This document shows positions 27,141 to 35,357 of a DNA stretch of 39,133 nt, piece after piece (positions within the stretch are counted from its first letter, which is position 1; each line of letters opens with the position of its first letter). The notes under the pieces are model-generated. The model had not been told where the DNA came from, made no database searches, and worked only from the letters and a program-made list of their open reading frames with translations. The DNA is from Dermabacter sp. Lineage in GTDB: Bacteria; Actinomycetota; Actinomycetes; Actinomycetales; Dermabacteraceae. The stretch is from positions 1 through 39,133 of the forward strand of contig JAUNTX010000001.1 in the NCBI GenBank assembly GCA_030538475.1, given 5' to 3'. The translations under genes and the position numbers were made by a program.

Positions 27141-27653
27141 ATGAGCAGCACCACCGATCGCATGACCTCCTGGGCCGGACCCGTCGCCGGCGTCCTGCGC
27201 ATCCTCATCGGCATCTACTTCTTCTGGGCCTTCCTCGACAAGACCTTCGGCCTCGGCTTCGCCACCCCCTCCGAGCGTGCCTGGCTCAACGGCGGCTCCC
27301 CCACCTCCGGCTTCCTCGGCGGCTCCATCGAAGGCGGCAACCCGTTCGCGGGCGTGTGGCAGTTCTTCATCAACATCAACCCCGTGACCGACATCCTCTT
27401 CATGGCCGGCCTCTTCGGCATCGGCCTGGCCCTCATCCTCGGCATCGGGCACAAGATCGCCACCATCTCCGGCGTCGCCATGTACCTCTTCATGTACCTC
27501 GCGGCCTTCCCCATCGCCACGAACCCCCTGTTCGATGACCACCTCCTCATGGCCCTCGTGCTCGTGCTCCTGCTCGGCGTGCGCGCCGCGGACTACGTGG
27601 GCCTCGGCAAGCAGTGGACCACCCTCGTGGGCGAGAAGAGCATCCTGCGCTAA
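27141..27653 (+). CDS. DoxX-family membrane protein
   Basis: This 170-residue membrane protein has about four hydrophobic helices (around 15-33, 80-103, 108-128 and 135-150). DoxX-like proteins are often linked to quinone or thiol redox functions, but the role here is unknown. The ATG follows GGAGAG at about 7 bases. It is transcribed alone on the plus strand, inserted between rplY and prs, and ends at a strong two-way terminator. Confidence 0.8.
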   Translation: MSSTTDRMTSWAGPVAGVLRILIGIYFFWAFLDKTFGLGFATPSERAWLNGGSPTSGFLGGSIEGGNPFAGVWQFFININPVTDILFMAGLFGIGLALILGIGHKIATISGVAMYLFMYLAAFPIATNPLFDDHLLMALVLVLLLGVRAADYVGLGKQWTTLVGEKSILR

Positions 27654-27677
27654 GCATTCCTTCCGCCGCATAAGCGA

Positions 27678-27712
27678 GGGGCGGGACCGGTCACCACGAC
27701 CGATCCCGCCCC
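27678..27712. terminator. Bidirectional terminator between doxX and prs
   Basis: A long stem pairs GGGGCGGGA with TCCCGCCCC and, inside it, CGGTC with GACCG, around a 5-base loop. TTCT follows on the plus strand. It serves the convergent ends of the DoxX-family gene and prs. Confidence 0.8.
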
Positions 27713-27742
27713 TTCTGCGTGCAAGCCCCGTGCAGGCCCCGG

Positions 27743-28723
27743 CTACACCTCGCCGTCGAACAGTTCCGTCACCGAACCGTCATCGAACACGGCGCGAATC
27801 GCTCGCGCGAGCAGCGGCGCGATGGACAACTGCGTGAGCTGATCGAACCGCTTCTCTTCCGGAATCGGCAGCGTGTTCGTCGCGATCACCTCGCGCACGC
27901 CCGAGTTCCGCAGCCGTTCGACCGCCGGATCCGAGAAGATCGGGTGCGTGGTCGCCACGACCACGGAGTCCGCGCCGTTGGCCATGAGCGCGTCCACGGC
28001 CTGCACGATCGTGCCCGCCGTGTCGATCATGTCGTCTACGAGGATGCAGGTCTTGCCCCGCACATCGCCGATCACGCGCTTGGCCACCGCCTGATTCGGC
28101 TTCTTCGGATCCCTGGACTTGTGGATGAACGCGAGGTCCACGCCCCCGAGCCGCTTCGCCCACTTTTCGGCCACGGCGATCCGGCCCGCATCGGGAGAGA
28201 CCACGGCAATATCTTCATTGCCGTAGGTGCGCTCGACGTAGCCGGAGAGGATCGGCATCGCCATGAGGTGATCCACGGGGCCATCGAAGTAGCCCTGCAC
28301 CTGCGGGGCGTGCAGATCCACGGAGATGAGCCGGTCGATGCCCGCGGTCTTGTAGAGGTCCGCCACGAGGCGCGCGCTGATCGGCTCGCGCCCGCGATGC
28401 TTCTTGTCCTGGCGCGCGTACGGGTAGCTCGGGGCAATCGCGGTGATGCGCTTCGCGGACGCGCGCTTGAGGGCGTCGATCATGATGAGGTGCTCCATCA
28501 ACCAGTTGTTGATCGGAGCGGGGTGGGATTGCAGCACGAACACGTCGGCCCCGCGCACGCTCTCGCCGTAGCGCACGTAGATCTCGCCGTTCGCGAAGTC
28601 CCACGCGTCCATGGGAAGCACATCAACGCCGAGTTCCTTCCCCACTTCTTGCGCGAGGACGGGGTGGGCCCGGCCGGAGGCCAGAACGAGGTGCTTTTCT
28701 CCCTTGGCGATGATGCCGCTCAT
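27743..28723 (-). CDS. prs: Ribose-phosphate pyrophosphokinase
   Basis: This enzyme makes PRPP from ribose 5-phosphate and ATP, the precursor of nucleotides, histidine and tryptophan. The 326-residue protein shows VLQSHPAPINNWLMEHLIM, SYPYARQDKKHRGREPISA, the DLHAPQVQGYFDGP metal and ribose region, and the PRPP loop DDMIDTAGTI. The ATG follows GAGGAGAAG that lies within the end of glmU, only 3 bases separating the genes, so the two are co-transcribed. Confidence 0.96.
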   Translation of the reverse strand: MSGIIAKGEKHLVLASGRAHPVLAQEVGKELGVDVLPMDAWDFANGEIYVRYGESVRGADVFVLQSHPAPINNWLMEHLIMIDALKRASAKRITAIAPSYPYARQDKKHRGREPISARLVADLYKTAGIDRLISVDLHAPQVQGYFDGPVDHLMAMPILSGYVERTYGNEDIAVVSPDAGRIAVAEKWAKRLGGVDLAFIHKSRDPKKPNQAVAKRVIGDVRGKTCILVDDMIDTAGTIVQAVDALMANGADSVVVATTHPIFSDPAVERLRNSGVREVIATNTLPIPEEKRFDQLTQLSIAPLLARAIRAVFDDGSVTELFDGEV

Positions 28724-28726
28724 CTG

Positions 28727-30220
28727 CTACTTCTCCTCGGTGCTCGTGACGGATGCCCCGGCGGGGCCGTCCTTGGGGGCGGATGGTTCCTGGGCGGCTC
28801 GGGCCGCCTCGGCGGCGCCTGCCGACGTGGTGCCCGCGCGGTGCGTGAGGGTCCAGTCCTCGAGGGTGCGGGCCTTCATGTCGTTGACCGCGAGGTCTCC
28901 GGCGCGGACGTCGGCGCGCACGATGGTCCCGGCGCCCGTGAAGGCGCCGTTACCGATCGTGACCGGTGCGACGAGGACGTTGCCGCTACCCACGCGTGCG
29001 TGGGCGCCCACGCGGGTGCGGTGCTTCTTGACGCCATCGTAATTCGCCACAATCGTGCCGGCGCCGACGTTGGTGCCTTCCCCGATCTCGGCGTCGCCGA
29101 TGTAGCTGAGGTGCGGCACCTTCGCGCCGTCGGCGATCCGGGCGTTCTTCGTCTCGCAGAAGCCGCCGATCTTGCCGCCCGCGCCGAGCACGGTGCCGGG
29201 GCGCAGGTAGGTGAAGGGGCCCACCGTGGCCTCCTCGCCGATGCTCGCATCGACGGCGTGGGTGCGCACGACGCTCGCCCCGCGCCCGACCGTGACGCCA
29301 CGCAGGGTCGAATCGGGGCCGATCTCGGCGTCCTCGCCGATGATGCACTCACCGTGCAGTTGCACGCCGGGCAGGATCGTCGTGTCCTGGCCGATCTGTA
29401 CCGCGCCGTCGATGAAGGTGCTCGAGGGATCGATGATGCTCACCCCGGCGCGCATGTGCCGCTCGAGGATGCGGCGGTTCATTTCGGCGCTCAGTTCGGC
29501 CAGCTGCACGCGATCATTCGCGCCTTCCACCTGGAACGGATCGTCGATGGGAAGGGCCGTGACGCGGTGGCCCGCCGCGCGCGCGATGGCGAGGACGTCG
29601 GTCAGGTACATCTCCCCCTGCGCGTTGTCGGTGCTCACCTGGCCAAGGGCCTCGCGCAGGACCGCGAGGTCAAAGGCGTAGATTCCCGAGTTGATTTCGG
29701 TGATCGCGCGCTGGGCCTCGGTGGCGTCCTTGTGCTCGACGATGGCTTCGACCTGGGTGCCGTCGGCGCTGCGCACGATGCGCCCGTAGCCGGTTGGGTC
29801 ACTCAGGCGGGCCGTGAGGACGGAGACCGCGGAGCCGGTCTCTTCGTGGGCGGCCACGAGGGCCTGAAGGGTGGCGCCTTCGAGCAGGGGAACGTCCCCG
29901 TAGGTGACGAGGACGGTGCCGCTCGTGGCCTCGACCTTTTCGAGGCCGCACTGGACCGCGCGGCCCGTGCCCGGCACGTCGTCCTGATCGGCGATGATGA
30001 CGCGCGGCGCGTGGGCGCTCAGGTGGGCCACCACCTGGTCGCGTTCGTGGCGCACCACCGCGACCACGCTCTGAACGCCCGTCTGCGTGGCCGCGCCAAT
30101 CGCGTGCATGAGCATCGAGGTGCCGCACACGGGATGCAACACCTTGGGGAGCTTCGATTTCATTCGGGTTCCGGCACCGGCTGCCAGAACCACGACTGCC
30201 ACGGGAGTGTGTGGGGCCAC
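28727..30220 (-). CDS. glmU: Bifunctional GlmU (GlcNAc-1-P uridyltransferase/acetyltransferase)
   Basis: This enzyme acetylates glucosamine 1-phosphate and couples it to UTP, giving UDP-GlcNAc for peptidoglycan. The 497-residue protein has the nucleotidyltransferase loop VLAAGAGTRMKSKLPKVLH, VTYGDVPLL, and a C-terminal left-handed beta-helix of hexapeptide repeats (from about residue 260) with KKHRTRVGAHARVGS. An Ala/Glu-rich tail of about 35 residues follows. The start is GTG, after AAGGAG. It forms an operon with prs, and tRNA-Gln lies just upstream on the same strand. Confidence 0.95.
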   Translation of the reverse strand: MAPHTPVAVVVLAAGAGTRMKSKLPKVLHPVCGTSMLMHAIGAATQTGVQSVVAVVRHERDQVVAHLSAHAPRVIIADQDDVPGTGRAVQCGLEKVEATSGTVLVTYGDVPLLEGATLQALVAAHEETGSAVSVLTARLSDPTGYGRIVRSADGTQVEAIVEHKDATEAQRAITEINSGIYAFDLAVLREALGQVSTDNAQGEMYLTDVLAIARAAGHRVTALPIDDPFQVEGANDRVQLAELSAEMNRRILERHMRAGVSIIDPSSTFIDGAVQIGQDTTILPGVQLHGECIIGEDAEIGPDSTLRGVTVGRGASVVRTHAVDASIGEEATVGPFTYLRPGTVLGAGGKIGGFCETKNARIADGAKVPHLSYIGDAEIGEGTNVGAGTIVANYDGVKKHRTRVGAHARVGSGNVLVAPVTIGNGAFTGAGTIVRADVRAGDLAVNDMKARTLEDWTLTHRAGTTSAGAAEAARAAQEPSAPKDGPAGASVTSTEEK

Positions 30221-30299
30221 GAGAGCTCCTTCGAGATCGCCATTGGTGGTATCACTGGTGCCCTTCGCCGCCCGCGAGCGCGGACGCGACCAGGCATCG

Positions 30300-30371
30300 T
30301 TCCGCGACCAGGACTCGAACCTGAAATGTCAGAACCAAAATCTGAAGTGTTGCCAATTACACCATCGCGGA
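30300..30371 (-). tRNA. tRNA-Gln (anticodon TTG)
   Basis: The 72-base gene folds as a standard cloverleaf: acceptor TCCGCGA/TCGCGGA with discriminator A, anticodon stem TCAGA/TCTGA around TTTTGGT, and a GGTTCGAGTCC T-arm. The anticodon TTG (30336-30338) reads CAA and, by wobble, CAG. CCA is not encoded. Its place just upstream of glmU is common in actinobacteria. Confidence 0.95.
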
Positions 30372-30458
30372 ATGTCCGTCACGGACCCCTGGCAAGCCTA
30401 CCGTGATCCCGGAGCGGTCCCTGCATCCGCGCGCGGCGGGTGTGGGAAACTGAGAGAC

Positions 30459-31139
30459 ATGTCAGTCTCCCGAGAATCGCGCCAACGATCCCCCCGCATG
30501 ACCGGGCGGCAGCGCCGCGAACAGCTCGTGAGCGTGGGCCGTTCCCTCTTCGCCACGAAGGGCTACGACGGCACGAGCGTCGAGGAGATCGCCTCGAAGG
30601 CGGGTGTCTCCAAGCCCATCGTGTACGAGCACTTCGGCGGCAAGGAGGGCCTGTATGCGGTGGTAGTGGATCGCGAGACCGACGCCCTGCTGAGCGCCCT
30701 CGAGGGGGCGCTTGAGGATGATCGTCAACACCCGCGCGTGCTCGTGGAGCGGGCCGCGCTCGCGTTCCTCACCTATATCGAGGAGCACGAGGACGGGTTT
30801 CGGATCCTCGTGCGCGACTCCCCCGCCTCGCAGGCCTCCGGCACGTATTCCGCGCTGCTCGTGGACGTGGCCAGTCAGGTGGAGCACCTGCTCGAGCGGC
30901 AGATGGGGCTGCACAAGTTTGCCTCGAAGAACGCGGCCATGTACTCGCAGATGCTCGTGGGCGTGGTGTCCTATACCGGCCAGTGGTGGCTCGAATCCAA
31001 GGCGCCAAGCAAGGACGTGGTGGCCTCGCACATCGTGAACCTCGCCTGGAATGGGCTCAAGGGTCTCAGTTCCAGCCCCCGGCTCGTGACCACGGAGAAG
31101 AACTCCGAGAAGCCCGGCAAGAAGGGCGCGCAGAAGTGA
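30459..31139 (+). CDS. TetR-family transcriptional regulator
   Basis: This 226-residue regulator has an N-terminal helix-turn-helix (about 20-65: VGRSLFATKGYDGTSVEEIA, VSKPIVYEHFGGKEGLY) and an all-helical ligand domain with a basic C-terminal tail. Its place next to glmU matches the TetR gene Rv1019 in M. tuberculosis as I recall. The ATG has only a weak GAGAG upstream; an internal ATG at 30498 is an alternative. Its stop overlaps the MarR gene start as GTGA. The ligand and targets are unknown. Confidence 0.88.
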   Translation: MSVSRESRQRSPRMTGRQRREQLVSVGRSLFATKGYDGTSVEEIASKAGVSKPIVYEHFGGKEGLYAVVVDRETDALLSALEGALEDDRQHPRVLVERAALAFLTYIEEHEDGFRILVRDSPASQASGTYSALLVDVASQVEHLLERQMGLHKFASKNAAMYSQMLVGVVSYTGQWWLESKAPSKDVVASHIVNLAWNGLKGLSSSPRLVTTEKNSEKPGKKGAQK

Positions 31140-31672
31140 CGGCGGGGGCAACAGGCGGGGCGGCGACCCGGGGCGATGAGGTTGATCGGATCGTTCGCCA
31201 GTGGGAGGCCGCGGTCCCGCAGATCGACGCGCGGGCCCTCGAGGTCTTTTCCCGCATCTCGCGGATCGCTCACCACTTGGAGACGGTGCGCCGGGACGCG
31301 TTTGCGTCGCACGGCCTCGATGCGTGGGAGTTCGATGTACTCTCCGCCCTGCGCCGCGCCGGGGCCCCGTATGAGCTGACGCCGGGGGCTCTCATGCAGG
31401 ACACGCTAGTGACGAGCGGGACGATCACCTCGCGCGTCGAAAAGCTGCAGGCCAGGGGGCTCGTCACGAAATCGCCCGCCCCGGGCGATGGGCGCAGCGT
31501 CGTGGTGCGCCTCAGCACCGACGGCATCGCGCTCGTGGATCGGGCCATCGCCTCGCTCATCGGCGCGGAGGATGCCCTGCTCGCGCACCTGCCCGAGGGG
31601 GCCGATCGGGCGCTGGCGTCCTCACTGCGCGCCCTCCTGATCGGGATCGAGGCGCCCGCTCCCCGCCCGTGA
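31136..31672 (+). CDS. MarR-family transcriptional regulator
   Basis: This 178-residue protein has a winged helix domain (about 60-125) with WEFDVLSALRRAG, LMQDTLVTSGTITSRVEKL for the recognition helix, and the DGRSVVVRLS wing. The GTG start at 31136 shares GTGA with the TetR stop, so two regulators of different families are made from one message. Candidate targets are the SPFH unit just downstream, but no direct evidence is visible beyond the CAGGTGCACCTG palindrome there. Confidence 0.88.
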   Translation: MTAGATGGAATRGDEVDRIVRQWEAAVPQIDARALEVFSRISRIAHHLETVRRDAFASHGLDAWEFDVLSALRRAGAPYELTPGALMQDTLVTSGTITSRVEKLQARGLVTKSPAPGDGRSVVVRLSTDGIALVDRAIASLIGAEDALLAHLPEGADRALASSLRALLIGIEAPAPRP

Positions 31673-31683
31673 ACCGTCGGCCT

Positions 31684-31709
31684 CTCCCCCGCGTCCCGGG
31701 AGGCGGGAG
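31684..31709 (+). terminator. Possible terminator after marR
   Basis: CTCCCCCGC pairs with GCGGGAG with a two-base bulge around a short loop, followed by TTTCGAGCCTTTCT. The imperfect stem and broken T-run make it only a candidate. Confidence 0.4.
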
Positions 31710-31723
31710 TTTCGAGCCTTTCT

Positions 31724-31735
31724 CAGGTGCACCTG
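31724..31735. promoter_or_regulatory. Palindrome CAGGTGCACCTG before the SPFH gene
   Basis: This perfect 12-base palindrome lies just upstream of a TANNNT hexamer (TACAGT, 31738-31743), between likely -35 and -10 positions. A third half-site, CACCTG, lies at 31755-31760. It may be an operator for the TetR or MarR protein encoded upstream. Confidence 0.4.
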
Positions 31736-31780
31736 GCTACAGTGTCGCCGTTGGCACCTGACCTTTTCTAGGAGTGTTTC

Positions 31781-32986
31781 ATGGGTTTCATTCAGGCGTT
31801 CAAGGGCGCGATCGGCGGCACGTTTGCCGATCAGTGGATCGACTTTCTCACGGTTCCCGCCGGGCTTGCCCCGACGGCCGCGCTGTTTCGCGCGGTGCCG
31901 CGCGGGCAGAACGCTGGCCGCGGCTCCAATACGAAGGCCAGCCAGAACATCATCTCCAACGGCTCGAAGATCGTGGTGCCGCCAGGCTACGGGCTCATCA
32001 CGATGCAGGATGGTCGCACCACGGGCCTCGTGACCGAATCGGGCGGCTACGAGTGGCGGTCGGATGATCCGAACTCCCGCACGGTCTTTTCGGGCGATGG
32101 CCTGTTCGCCTCGACGCTCGGCACGTCGTGGGAGCGGTTCAAGTTCGGTGGCCAGCCCGGCAGCCAGCAGCTCGCGTTCTTCGTCAACCTCAAGGAGCTG
32201 CCGAACAATCGCTTCGGCACGCAGTCGGAGATCTACTGGGACGACGTCTACATGAACGCCCAGGTGGGCGCCGTGGCGCGCGGCACGTACACGCTGCGGA
32301 TCGTGGATCCGCTGCTGTTCGTGCACAACTGGGTGCCCGCCCGCTACCTCACGGACAGCGCCGAACCGTTCGACTTCACGGACATGAACAACGATGCGGC
32401 GAGCCAGCTGTTTACCGAGGTCATCGGTTCGCTCGCGCCCGCATTCTCGAAGTACACGAACGATCCCGATAAGGGCAACCGCATCACCCGCATCCAGTCC
32501 GATGCGATGGGCCTCGCGCAGTCACTCAGCGCCGTGGTCGAGGAAAACTATCGCTGGAGCTCGGATCGCGGCCTGCTCATCGAGAAGGTGGCCATCGCCT
32601 CGATCGAGTACGACCAGAAGACCCGCGAGCTGCTCGCGGATGTGCAGAAGGCCGACGCCCTGTCCGGGGGGCGCAACCAGAGCTTCGTCAATCAGGCGGT
32701 CGCGCGCGGCGTGCAGGCGGCCGGCGAATCTGGTGCGGGCGGCACGGGCCTGGCCATGATGGGGATGGGTGCGGGCGCCGTCGGCGGGATGATCCAGCCG
32801 GTCCAGCAGACCACTCCGGCGGGCCAGCAGCAGGCGGCTGCCCCCGCGGAGGCGGAAGCGTCGGCCCCTGCGTCCGGCGCCGCCGATCCGGTGGCGCAGC
32901 TGACCCAGTACAAGCAGATGCTCGATCAGGGCCTCATCACCGAGGAGGATTACGAGGCCGCGAAGAAGAAGGCGCTCGGTCTCTGA
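31781..32986 (+). CDS. SPFH-domain protein with C-terminal SHOCT motif (YdjI-like)
   Basis: This 401-residue soluble protein resembles the YdjI/virion-core-like branch of the SPFH (flotillin-related) family. The N-terminal part starts at FKGAIGGTFADQWIDFLTVP; VVPPGYGLITMQDGR and RGTYTLRIVDPLLFVHNWVP lie within the SPFH domain. An Ala/Gln-rich linker (about 305-370) ends in a SHOCT hairpin (QYKQMLDQGLITEEDYEAAK). B. subtilis YdjI recruits the envelope-stress protein PspA together with YdjG/YdjH, as I recall; no PspA gene is in this window. The ATG follows TAGGAG at 6 bases. It heads a unit with the two genes downstream. Confidence 0.87.
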   Translation: MGFIQAFKGAIGGTFADQWIDFLTVPAGLAPTAALFRAVPRGQNAGRGSNTKASQNIISNGSKIVVPPGYGLITMQDGRTTGLVTESGGYEWRSDDPNSRTVFSGDGLFASTLGTSWERFKFGGQPGSQQLAFFVNLKELPNNRFGTQSEIYWDDVYMNAQVGAVARGTYTLRIVDPLLFVHNWVPARYLTDSAEPFDFTDMNNDAASQLFTEVIGSLAPAFSKYTNDPDKGNRITRIQSDAMGLAQSLSAVVEENYRWSSDRGLLIEKVAIASIEYDQKTRELLADVQKADALSGGRNQSFVNQAVARGVQAAGESGAGGTGLAMMGMGAGAVGGMIQPVQQTTPAGQQQAAAPAEAEASAPASGAADPVAQLTQYKQMLDQGLITEEDYEAAKKKALGL

Positions 32987-33017
32987 CCGTGCACTTCCGT
33001 CGAGGACCCCGACCATC

Positions 33018-34361
33018 ATGACCACGCCCCCGCCCTCCGGCTCCGGGTGGCCGAATCCGCTCGCGCGCTCATCGGAGCCCGGGGCACAGAGCGCTCACGC
33101 GCCCGAGGTGACGGGGCCGGACCTGGCCGACGAGCACCTCGTGTCCGGCCACACCGCGCCCGAAGAGGTGCTCGCCGACCTGGTGGCACCGGGCGAGCAC
33201 GTCATCGACACCTCGGGGCGCAAGGCCAACGGCTTCGACAAGTGCCCCCGGTGCGGTTCGACCGACATGGGCTACAGCCTGAGCGAAAAGGCGCTCGTGT
33301 GCCGCTACTGCCGCTTCCAGTGGAACGAGGAGAAGGCGGAGACGGCTTTCGGGTTCGATTCGCCGATCGAGCAGCTGCGCGGCACCGTACGCGGCACGGG
33401 CACGCAGGACATCGCGGTGGATGACACCGTGGTGACGCTCAAGTGCCAGGGCTGCGGCGCGGAAGTGGTCATCAAGACCGACGAGTCCCTCCAGGCCCGC
33501 TGCCACTGGTGCCGGCAAACGCTGTCGATCAACCAGCAGATCCCGAACGGGGCCGTGCCGGACGCGGTGCTGCCGTTCACCCTGAGCCACGCCGAGGGCG
33601 TCGAGGCGGTGCGCACGTTCGTCGGTTCGCGCCGGTTCTTTGCCACGCGCGAGTTCAAGGCGCAGTTTCGACCCGAGAACGTGGTGGGCGTCTACATGCC
33701 GTACATGCTCGTGGACGGCAACCTGCACGCGATGGTGGAAGGCACCGGGGAGCGGACCCTTCGCCGGTATCAGCGCCAGGTGAGCAAGGACCGCTCCATC
33801 ACCGTCTCGGACATCGAGATTTCGCAGCTGGGCCGACGGTTCGACTTCACCGTGGATGATCTGATCACGGAGTCCAGCAGTGAGCGGGCGAACATGAACA
33901 CGAGCGTGAACACGAACAATGTTCTCAACGCGATCCTGCCGTTCGATACGAAGAACGCGGTCGCCTACAACTCGAACTACCTCAGCGGGTTCTCGTCCGA
34001 AAAGCGCGACCTCGACATCGACGACGTGGACGAGGCCGTGGAAAACAACTTCCTGTCCATCGCCCGCTCGCGCGCCGATCAGATGATCCAGCCGTACGAC
34101 CGCGGTGTTCGGTGGAGCCGCGAGGGCGTGCAGATCGTCGGTACCCGCTGGGTCGCGATCTACCTGCCCGTCTGGCTCTACAGCTACCAGGATCCGGCCA
34201 CGCGGATGGTGCACTACATCGCGGTCAACGCGCGCAATGGCCGCACGATGGGCTCCGTCCCCGTCTCCCACCTGAAGCTCACGGGCTGCGCCATCGCCCT
34301 CGGGATCACGACCACTCTGGTCACGCTCCCCTTTGCGATTGCCGGGGTGTTCATGCGATGA
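33018..34361 (+). CDS. Double zinc-ribbon, single-pass membrane protein (YdjG-like)
   Basis: This 447-residue protein has two zinc ribbons, CPRC...CRYC (Cys76, 79, 95, 98; TFIIB-like) and CQGC...CHWC (Cys143, 146, 162, 165), a large middle domain of unknown fold, and one C-terminal membrane helix (CAIALGITTTLVTLPFAIAG). The zinc domains would face the cytoplasm if it is tail-anchored. YdjG of B. subtilis is the closest idea I have; the likeness rests on architecture and neighbour, not on a database search. It follows the SPFH gene by 31 bases and overlaps the next gene as ATGA. Confidence 0.8.
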   Translation: MTTPPPSGSGWPNPLARSSEPGAQSAHAPEVTGPDLADEHLVSGHTAPEEVLADLVAPGEHVIDTSGRKANGFDKCPRCGSTDMGYSLSEKALVCRYCRFQWNEEKAETAFGFDSPIEQLRGTVRGTGTQDIAVDDTVVTLKCQGCGAEVVIKTDESLQARCHWCRQTLSINQQIPNGAVPDAVLPFTLSHAEGVEAVRTFVGSRRFFATREFKAQFRPENVVGVYMPYMLVDGNLHAMVEGTGERTLRRYQRQVSKDRSITVSDIEISQLGRRFDFTVDDLITESSSERANMNTSVNTNNVLNAILPFDTKNAVAYNSNYLSGFSSEKRDLDIDDVDEAVENNFLSIARSRADQMIQPYDRGVRWSREGVQIVGTRWVAIYLPVWLYSYQDPATRMVHYIAVNARNGRTMGSVPVSHLKLTGCAIALGITTTLVTLPFAIAGVFMR

Positions 34362-34672
34362 GTACGGCAACGATCCTCGCGCAGGTGCACCTGGAGGCGT
34401 CGACCTCCGGGGACTCCACCCTCCCGATCCTCGCGGCACCGTTCGTGCTCGGATTCATCGTGTACGCGGCCTTCCACGGCCTCACCTACCTCTATTACCG
34501 CAACACGGACAAGAAGTACCGCTTCGAGCAGGAGACCGCCATTGAGGTCCGCAACGTGCAGGCGTTCGATACGCCCGTGCAGCACCGGAACGGCGTCCAA
34601 TCCACGGTGATCGAGAACCGCAACTCGAACCGGCCCCGCGAGCGTGTGCAGCGGGTGCGGCTCGAGCCGTAG
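34358..34672 (+). CDS. Small single-pass membrane protein
   Basis: This 104-residue protein begins at an ATG sharing ATGA with the zinc-ribbon gene stop, so it is surely co-translated. One hydrophobic helix lies at about 22-46 (LPILAAPFVLGFIVYAAFHG), followed by a charged cytoplasmic or peripheral C-terminal half with many Arg and Asn. I do not recognise a family. Its coupling to the SPFH and zinc-ribbon genes suggests a third subunit of the same membrane complex. Confidence 0.78.
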   Translation: MSTATILAQVHLEASTSGDSTLPILAAPFVLGFIVYAAFHGLTYLYYRNTDKKYRFEQETAIEVRNVQAFDTPVQHRNGVQSTVIENRNSNRPRERVQRVRLEP

Positions 34673-34693
34673 TCGGGCCGTGTGTGAGTGCCA

Positions 34694-35215
34694 CTAACGG
34701 AAGCAAGCGTCTGCTTCGACCATTTGCTCTAGCCTCTGAAGGGCTCCCTGAAGAAAGTCATGTTGGTCTTTGACTGCAGAGACATTCTGCGCCAGCCGCT
34801 TCTCCGCCAGGGACGCCTCCTGCGGCGATTGGGTGTATGCAACGAGGTTTTCTGTCTCCTCGGCATCAAGGACTATCGGCAGTGCATCTGCCCTGCTACA
34901 GAGGTACTTCACCACGCGGTCATAGGTGCCGTGACGCCCGCTGCGCGTAGCCCACTGTGCCGCGCCCAATAGCACCGCCACTGCATCGTCGGCCAGTGCC
35001 TCTGCTTGCGGGCAACTGGCATTGCCACGTGTCAAGGCGTCGGCGAGACTACGTTGGACATCTGCAATCTCCTCCCCGATACCGCCCAACTGGTGCGTGA
35101 CGGGAAATGTTCGGAGGGCATTGGCAAGCGATTCGACGCCAGAAGCAAAGTCTTCTAGCCCGTTGTCGGTGCGAGGGATGTCGATGCTCAGACTGGTGCG
35201 TGCTTGTTTGTTCAT
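34694..35215 (-). CDS. Unrecognised 173-residue protein
   Basis: I do not recognise this protein. It is mostly helical by composition, with a hydrophobic Ala-rich segment (AVAVLLGAAQWATRSG, about 102-117), several charged helices and two cysteines in the middle plus one near the end. It has no signal peptide or clear membrane helix. The ATG at 35215 follows GAAAGGAC at about 8 bases; the frame is open further up, but that part lacks a ribosome site. It is the last of a three-gene minus-strand unit in the A/T-richer patch. Confidence 0.65.
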   Translation of the reverse strand: MNKQARTSLSIDIPRTDNGLEDFASGVESLANALRTFPVTHQLGGIGEEIADVQRSLADALTRGNASCPQAEALADDAVAVLLGAAQWATRSGRHGTYDRVVKYLCSRADALPIVLDAEETENLVAYTQSPQEASLAEKRLAQNVSAVKDQHDFLQGALQRLEQMVEADACFR

Positions 35216-35231
35216 GAGCGGTGTCCTTTCG

Positions 35232-35357
35232 TCATGAATTGGTTGGTGTTCTGGCGTGTGATCGCGATGTGACGTGACTCGGCGGCGCACCCTCTACCAA
35301 CCACTCGAGAGTCGTCTTCCGCGAGATCTCCAGCGCAGCGCCGTCATCCACGGACAC
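35232..35357 (-). CDS. Short ORF of 41 residues with strong ribosome site
   Basis: A GTG start (35357) is preceded by ACAGGAGG at 5-6 bases, the best ribosome site in this patch. The frame runs 41 codons and stops 16 bases before the next gene. It overlaps the flavoprotein stop by 14 bases. The peptide begins VSVDDGAALEISRKTTLEWL and ends rich in Ser, Thr, His and Arg; it has no Cys, signal peptide or double-Gly leader. It may be a small regulator or a broken remnant. Function unknown. Confidence 0.5.
   Translation of the reverse strand: MSVDDGAALEISRKTTLEWLVEGAPPSHVTSRSHARTPTNS

Noticed and set aside
27719..30406. An 895-codon open frame on the plus strand opposite prs and glmU
   Set aside because: Same antisense shadow effect; prs, glmU and the tRNA account for the region.
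34382..34393. Second copy of CAGGTGCACCTG as an operator
   Set aside because: It lies inside a coding region, encodes common codons and has no promoter nearby; more likely chance.
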